NCBI GenBank assembly: GCA_003566475.1
Contig: PXDE01000160.1
Coordinates: forward strand, 1 to 19,378
Reading direction: 5' to 3'
DNA: 19,378 bases
Source: PVC group bacterium
Lineage (GTDB): Bacteria; Verrucomicrobiota; Kiritimatiellia; SS1-B-03-39; PXDE01
This document shows positions 15,644 to 19,378 of this stretch, in pieces; the stretch's first letter is position 1; each line of letters opens with the position of its first letter. Below the pieces are notes generated by a model, which was not told where the DNA came from, did no database searches, and worked only from the letters and a program-made list of their open reading frames with translations. The position numbers were made by a program, and so were the translations under genes.

Positions 15644-17479
15644 TCAGGCAGGCCGTCGCTGCCTCCGCCGAATGGCCAGGACGCCCGCCAGGCCGGCCAG
15701 CACCAGGGCCGCCGAGCCCGGCTCGGGGATGACTGCGGCCGGGGGAAGGTCCTGGACAATACCCGAAAGCTCCCAGTTCCCGCTGGTGGTCACGTTGTGG
15801 ACCAGCATCACCCCGGAAATGTCCCACAACGGGGCGAACGTGTTGTCGATGACCCAGGACAGCGGCCCGTCACCCACGTTCGAACTGCCGGTGTAGGTGG
15901 CCAGGGTGAAGGTCATCCCCGTCGGATCAAGCCCGTCCACGTCATGCAGCCACAGGGTGTTCGACATCGAGTCCACGAAGTTGAAGTCGCCGAACACGTC
16001 GATCGCACTCGCCCCGTCGTTGCCGTAGGCGAAGTGGAAGTCGATCCCGTCCTGGAAGGTCAGGGTGCGGTCCGTGACACCGTCGCCGATGGTCAGGGCC
16101 GAGCCCATGCCCGGCGCGACCGCCCCGCCGCTCTGGACGGTCACCGGCCGATAGATGTCCCCGGTGCCGGCCAGGGTCGCGCCGGACTCCACCGTGACCG
16201 CGCTGCCCGTGTTCTGGAGAACGCCCGTTACCTTGAGCGTTCCGCCCGCGACCGTGGTCGTGCCCCGGTACACGTTGTCGGCATTGGATAGCTCGAGTTC
16301 GCCGCCCCCCGCCTTGATCAGCGAGGCGAAATTGCTCCCCCCGCTGCCGTCCCCCTTGATAACCCGGGCGCTGATCTCCGCGGAGGATCCCGCCGCGACG
16401 TCCAGCGTGACCAGCCGCGAGGGAGTGCTGGTGTTACCGATCCAGAACTCGACCCCGCCGAACGTGGTCTTGCCGGTGTTGGTGATGAACAAGGTCTGGT
16501 TGAGTCCGCTTTCCGTCTCGAACCGGAATCCGCCGGCGAAGGTGAGGTCGTCCGACCCCGGAATCGTCGTCGACTGGAAAGCCTGAGAACCCGATTCCGA
16601 CAGCAGCCTGAACAACGGGGTCACGACGGTAGGGCCGACATGCGCCAGTTGGGTTCCCGCATTCGTCTGCCATCCGATGGCCCCGCTGGACAGCGTCATG
16701 CCGTCCCGGACCTCAAGCGTCCCTCCGGCGTGGAAGATGCCGTTGCCGCCTGACGGCTGGACGTTGATCGCCCCCCCGACCGCCAACGTTCCGGTGAATG
16801 TCGGGTCAGTTGTGACTATGTTTGTCCCGGTCCCGGATTGGCTCAGCGAATACCCATTCAGAAAGATCGTTCCATCGCCCCTGGCGATAAAATTGCGCGT
16901 CTGCGACGGACCGGGATCGACGAGCAGCCCGCCGTTCAGGTTTAGGGTTCCGCCGTTCACCTCGAACACCCGCGGGCCGTTGTGGAGGTTGGTGACCAGC
17001 GAGTCCAGGTTCAGCGTGGCGCCCCCCCCCAATGTGAATACGGAGGTATGCGTTCCGCCCCCTCCGGAGCCCATGAGGATCGCCGGGGCGACCGAGGTCG
17101 TCCCTCCGCCCGTGATCCGGAACAGGGTGTTGCCCACCCCTCCGACCGTCGACCGGTTCATGCGCAGGGTGCGGCTGCCGTCTTGGGTGATGGAGTAGTC
17201 GCCCTGGGGGTTGTCGATGTCCAGAGCCCCGATACTGAAATCGCCTGCCAGCTCCGGATCGACAGGTGTGGCGATGCTCGGAAAGGACGCGATGTCATTC
17301 GTGCCGCTTCCAGTTCCGGACGCCCCGGGAACCGCATTCCCCACCCAGTTGCCTGGGGTCCCCCAGTCGCTACCCGCGTTGGCCCAGGTCTGGTCCGCCG
17401 CCTTCACCCCGGTTGCCGTCACCAGTCCCAGCAGGGCCAGCACTCCCAAAGCCGCACGTTCGATTCGTCGGGTCGTCAT
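15644..17479 (-). CDS. PEP-CTERM surface protein with autotransporter-type beta-strand repeats
   Basis: A 611-residue exported protein. A signal peptide (MTTRRIERAALGVLALLGLV..., cleavage probably after VKA at about 27) leads into DQTWANAGSDWGTPGNW, a common start for such proteins. The middle is a Gly/Thr/Asn-rich beta-helix-like stretch. A typical autotransporter-associated strand repeat, LIKAGGGELELSNADN then TTTVAGGTLKVTG, lies at about residues 386-420. The C-terminus is a PEP-CTERM signal: IPEPG, a hydrophobic segment and the basic tail RRRQRRPA, marking it for exosortase-type processing. Start ATG 17479 was chosen because GGAGG lies 8 nt upstream; ATG 17485 is too close. It is divergent from the XylR-like regulator, which may control it. 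No exosortase gene is in view. Confidence 0.93.
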   Translation of the reverse strand: MTTRRIERAALGVLALLGLVTATGVKAADQTWANAGSDWGTPGNWVGNAVPGASGTGSGTNDIASFPSIATPVDPELAGDFSIGALDIDNPQGDYSITQDGSRTLRMNRSTVGGVGNTLFRITGGGTTSVAPAILMGSGGGGTHTSVFTLGGGATLNLDSLVTNLHNGPRVFEVNGGTLNLNGGLLVDPGPSQTRNFIARGDGTIFLNGYSLSQSGTGTNIVTTDPTFTGTLAVGGAINVQPSGGNGIFHAGGTLEVRDGMTLSSGAIGWQTNAGTQLAHVGPTVVTPLFRLLSESGSQAFQSTTIPGSDDLTFAGGFRFETESGLNQTLFITNTGKTTFGGVEFWIGNTSTPSRLVTLDVAAGSSAEISARVIKGDGSGGSNFASLIKAGGGELELSNADNVYRGTTTVAGGTLKVTGVLQNTGSAVTVESGATLAGTGDIYRPVTVQSGGAVAPGMGSALTIGDGVTDRTLTFQDGIDFHFAYGNDGASAIDVFGDFNFVDSMSNTLWLHDVDGLDPTGMTFTLATYTGSSNVGDGPLSWVIDNTFAPLWDISGVMLVHNVTTSGNWELSGIVQDLPPAAVIPEPGSAALVLAGLAGVLAIRRRQRRPA

Positions 17480-17608
17480 CTGCATTTCCTCCAGATCGCC
17501 CCGGGGCAAGGCCGCCGGGCCATTTCCGTTCGATTCCAGCCACTATGGTACCCAGGCCAACAGAATCGGTCTATCCGCTCACGCGCAAATATGTTTCAAT
17601 CTGACGCA
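17480..17608. promoter_or_regulatory. Divergent control region with a candidate AraC-type direct repeat
   Basis: The gap between the PEP-CTERM gene and the regulator. On the minus strand TTGCG occurs at 17609-17605 and again at 17588-17584, exactly 21 nt apart, within ATTGCGTCA and TTTGCGCGTGA. Direct repeats at two helical turns are how AraC-family proteins usually bind. The site would overlap the regulator's own start. It is a by-eye motif without further copies in the window. A GGTACC palindrome also lies at about 17547-17552. Confidence 0.3.
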
Positions 17609-18763
17609 ATGACGCGACCCATCCCAGATTCGCCTCGGGTGGCGGTTTTCGTGCAGCCCGACCAGGCCCATTCGCGGGCGACATTGGGCGGGCTCGCCGC
17701 CTTTTCCCGGGAACGCCCGGGATGGCGGTTCAGCCTTGTGACCAGTCCCGCCCAGTGGGCGGTGGCCCTTCGGGAGGCCGATGCGGCGATCGGCCACATC
17801 ACCGACCCCGCGCTGATCAGCGCTATCCGCCGCCGTCGGCTGTCGGCGGTCAACCTTTCCTCCAGCGCCCATCCCACCGGCCTGGGCTCCGTCCATTCCG
17901 ACGAGGCTACGGTCGGCCGGGTCGCCGCCGACCATGTCCGTGACCGGGGGTTCCGCCATGCGGCCGCCGTGGGTTTGGACGGGCCACGGTTCGCTCCCAT
18001 CCGGGTAGCCGGGTTCCAGGACGGATTCGGGGAAGACCCCAACGGAATGCCGATCCCGGTCTGGCACCTCGACTCCTCCGCCCTTCCCCATCCCGATCCC
18101 GACCCTCGGCTGGTTCAGTTCCTAAGAGATCTTCCCACGCCCTGCGCGGTATTTGGCGTCACCGACTGGGTGGCCCGCCATGTGGTGTTGGCCGCCCGCC
18201 GGGCGGGTCGGGCCGTGCCCGACGACCTGGCCGTGCTCGGGGTGGACAATGACACCATGGTCTGCGAGTTCTGCGATCCGCCTCTGTCCAGCGTATGCCA
18301 GGACCCGGAGAGAATCGGACGGGAAGGCTGCCGCCTGCTGGCCCGACTGCTCGACGGACAGCCGGTTCCGGATGCGGCGGTCCTCATCCCGCCCCGGGGT
18401 GTGGTGTTCCGACGGTCTACCGATGTACTGGCCGTGGGCGATCCCCTGGTCTCGGATGCACTTCGCCTGGTCCGGGAGGCCCGGGGTCGGATCTCGCCAT
18501 CCGAGGTGTTCACCCGCATCCCCCTGTCCCGCCGGATGCTCGAGATCCGGTTCAAGGCCGCCCTCGGGCGCACCCTTCAGGAGGAGATCTGGCGGCAGCG
18601 CACGGCCGAGATCGTCCGTCTGCTCGAAGAGACCGACCGCACCATCGCGGACATCGCCGAAGCGACCGGCTTCGCCACGGTCTCCTATCTCACCACCTTC
18701 CTGAAGAAGCGCACCGGCACCACCCCCGCCGCCCGCCGCCGCACCGCCCGCCGCCTTCCCTGA
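17609..18763 (+). CDS. XylR-type transcriptional regulator (LacI-like sensor + AraC HTH)
   Basis: A 384-residue DNA-binding regulator. The N-terminal two thirds resembles the periplasmic-binding-protein-like sensor of XylR/LacI proteins: RVAVFVQPDQAHSRATLGGL, GSVHSDEATVGRVAADHVRDRG, then VFGVTDWVARHV and DLAVLGVDNDTMVCEFCDPPL with SSVCQDPERIGREG. The C-terminal part (about 285-380) is an AraC double helix-turn-helix, including LSRRMLEIRFKAALGRTLQEE and TIADIAEATGFATVSYLTTF, ending LKKRTGTTPAARR. It probably senses a sugar. ATG 17609 begins close to the first conserved strand; ATG 17591 is possible and neither has a good ribosome binding site. The open frame runs much further upstream over the PEP-CTERM gene and is not coding there. 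The likely targets are the divergent PEP-CTERM gene or itself. Confidence 0.93.
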   Translation: MTRPIPDSPRVAVFVQPDQAHSRATLGGLAAFSRERPGWRFSLVTSPAQWAVALREADAAIGHITDPALISAIRRRRLSAVNLSSSAHPTGLGSVHSDEATVGRVAADHVRDRGFRHAAAVGLDGPRFAPIRVAGFQDGFGEDPNGMPIPVWHLDSSALPHPDPDPRLVQFLRDLPTPCAVFGVTDWVARHVVLAARRAGRAVPDDLAVLGVDNDTMVCEFCDPPLSSVCQDPERIGREGCRLLARLLDGQPVPDAAVLIPPRGVVFRRSTDVLAVGDPLVSDALRLVREARGRISPSEVFTRIPLSRRMLEIRFKAALGRTLQEEIWRQRTAEIVRLLEETDRTIADIAEATGFATVSYLTTFLKKRTGTTPAARRRTARRLP

Positions 18764-18801
18764 CCGTCCCCCGCACGCCACCCTACCCCCAGATCCCATC
18801 C

Positions 18802-18887
18802 GCGCGGTGTGACTGTCCGACCGGACGTTCACACATCCGGCAGCCGGATGTGCGCGGTGTGCCTGTCCGGCCGGACAGTCACACATC
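18802..18887. repeat. 50-bp tandem repeat built of palindromes
   Basis: Two copies start at 18802 and 18852, each GCGCGGTGTG...TGTCCG-.-CCGGAC...TCACACATCC. In copy 2 the arms GTGTGCCTGTCCGG (18857-18870) and CCGGACAGTCACAC (18871-18884) match at 13 of 14 positions with no loop. Copy 1 has two mismatches in 13 bp (18807-18834). Between them CACATCCGG (18832-18840) and CCGGATGTG (18844-18852) form a third perfect hairpin around CAG. Confidence 0.9.
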
Positions 18888-19012
18888 CAGCGCCGCGAGG
18901 TCGCCATGGGTAAATCCGTCCAGATCTTCGCACCTCCGACTCTGTGCAGATTCATCCACTCCGCCAGGGGGCGGCATGCGCGGCCAACCCCGCACAGCCA
19001 TGGGTTGAACTC

Positions 19013-19032
19013 CCGCGTTGCCTTCAACGCGG
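19013..19032. repeat. Hairpin CCGCGTTG-cctt-CAACGCGG
   Basis: A perfect 8-bp stem with a 4-nt loop. The apex contains CCTTCA, as in the hairpins at 7574-7590 and 7641-7655, suggesting one structural repeat family with variable stems. Confidence 0.8.
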
Positions 19033-19124
19033 CCAAACGGTTGAATGCAGATCGAAACGTCTCGCCCACCTGCCTGCACGTCAGGGGCCACCAGGCACGT
19101 GCCCTACCCCAGGAGGATCTCCGC

Positions 19125-19378
19125 ATGGAAGAGCTGAAGCGATGGAGCCGGTTCTCGCGCATCTGCCCCCGCATCGTGGCCCGGCGCTGCGGAAGCACAC
19201 TTGCCTACTTCCTCTCCGAGTTCGGGGCCCGAGCCTTCGCCCCCGGCCTGGAATCCGCCTGGCGTCCCGCCTACAGCAGGCGCAGGACCTATGAGGATGC
19301 TCGGGATCGGCTCCTCGAAGCTGGCATCGTGGGGGAGATCACCCGGAAGGGGGAGATCGTGCTGGAACTAACCGACCG
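19125..19378 (+). CDS. Partial gene, possible winged-helix DNA-binding protein
   Basis: An open frame of 84 codons that runs off the window end. It begins MEELKRWSRFSRICPRIVAR at ATG 19125, with AGGAGG 9 nt upstream, the best ribosome binding site on the right side. It is basic at the N-terminus. The part TYEDARDRLLEAGIVGEITRKG then EIVLELTD has the helix-plus-wing pattern of small winged-helix repressors (PaaX-like N-terminal domains, for example). I do not recognise the family with confidence, and the rest of the protein is missing. Confidence 0.6.
   Translation, partial: MEELKRWSRFSRICPRIVARRCGSTLAYFLSEFGARAFAPGLESAWRPAYSRRRTYEDARDRLLEAGIVGEITRKGEIVLELTD

Larger units (their letters stand above)
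18764..19124. other. 361-bp gap with tandem palindromes
   Basis: No gene is supported here. It contains a 50-bp tandem palindromic repeat (18802-18887) and a CCGCGTTG-cctt-CAACGCGG hairpin (19013-19032), then the leader of the gene at 19125. CAACCC/GGGTTG (18985-18990 with 19002-19007) is a minor inverted repeat. Confidence 0.7.

Overview
The window is GC-rich bacterial DNA of chromosomal character. It carries a PEP-CTERM autotransporter-type surface protein, a XylR-type regulator (sugar-binding-like domain plus AraC helix-turn-helix), an ECF sigma/zinc-finger anti-sigma pair, an MCE (Mla-like) envelope lipid-transport operon and many short dispersed palindromes in nearly every gap. This combination suggests a Gram-negative member of the PVC superphylum, most likely Verrucomicrobiota or Kiritimatiellota. 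That placement is inference from gene style; no rRNA is present.

Layout. 1-342: palindrome array downstream of an FHA-domain membrane protein (minus strand, 343-1029). Divergent from it is a plus-strand operon of ECF sigma factor, zf-HC2 anti-sigma factor and a MurC-like Mur ligase (1162-3366), with the last two genes overlapping by 4 nt. A palindrome-rich gap precedes a GH38 alpha-mannosidase (3736-6630). A 684-bp non-coding repeat region follows, then a ribbon-helix-helix antitoxin (7315-7545) whose partner toxin seems reduced to a start codon and a few codons. Next is a long minus-strand operon read from 14148 down to 7669: gpmI, MlaE-type permease, a degenerate ABC protein, MlaD-type MCE protein, TPR lipoprotein, outer-membrane beta-barrel and Ig-like lipoprotein. 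The three junctions from the permease to the TPR lipoprotein are ATGA overlaps and the remaining gaps are 1-19 nt. A polyprenyl diphosphate synthase (14277-15179) is divergent from gpmI. A 464-bp repeat region separates it from the convergent PEP-CTERM protein (15644-17479), which is divergent from the XylR-like regulator (17609-18763). A tandem-palindrome gap leads into a gene cut by the window end (19125 onward).

The most interesting points are two. First, the ABC protein of the MCE operon has lost every recognisable nucleotide-binding and catalytic motif. Exactly where its Walker A loop and first helix should be, it carries two tandem copies of a 15-nt palindrome (GTCCA-N5-TGGAC, 21-nt period) read as VQGLD. 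Second, the same tandem element, in the same reading frame, sits inside the Mur ligase gene more than 8 kb away. Together these suggest a small mobile or amplifying palindrome that inserts in frame into genes, and a lipid-transport operon whose energising subunit is a pseudo-ATPase.
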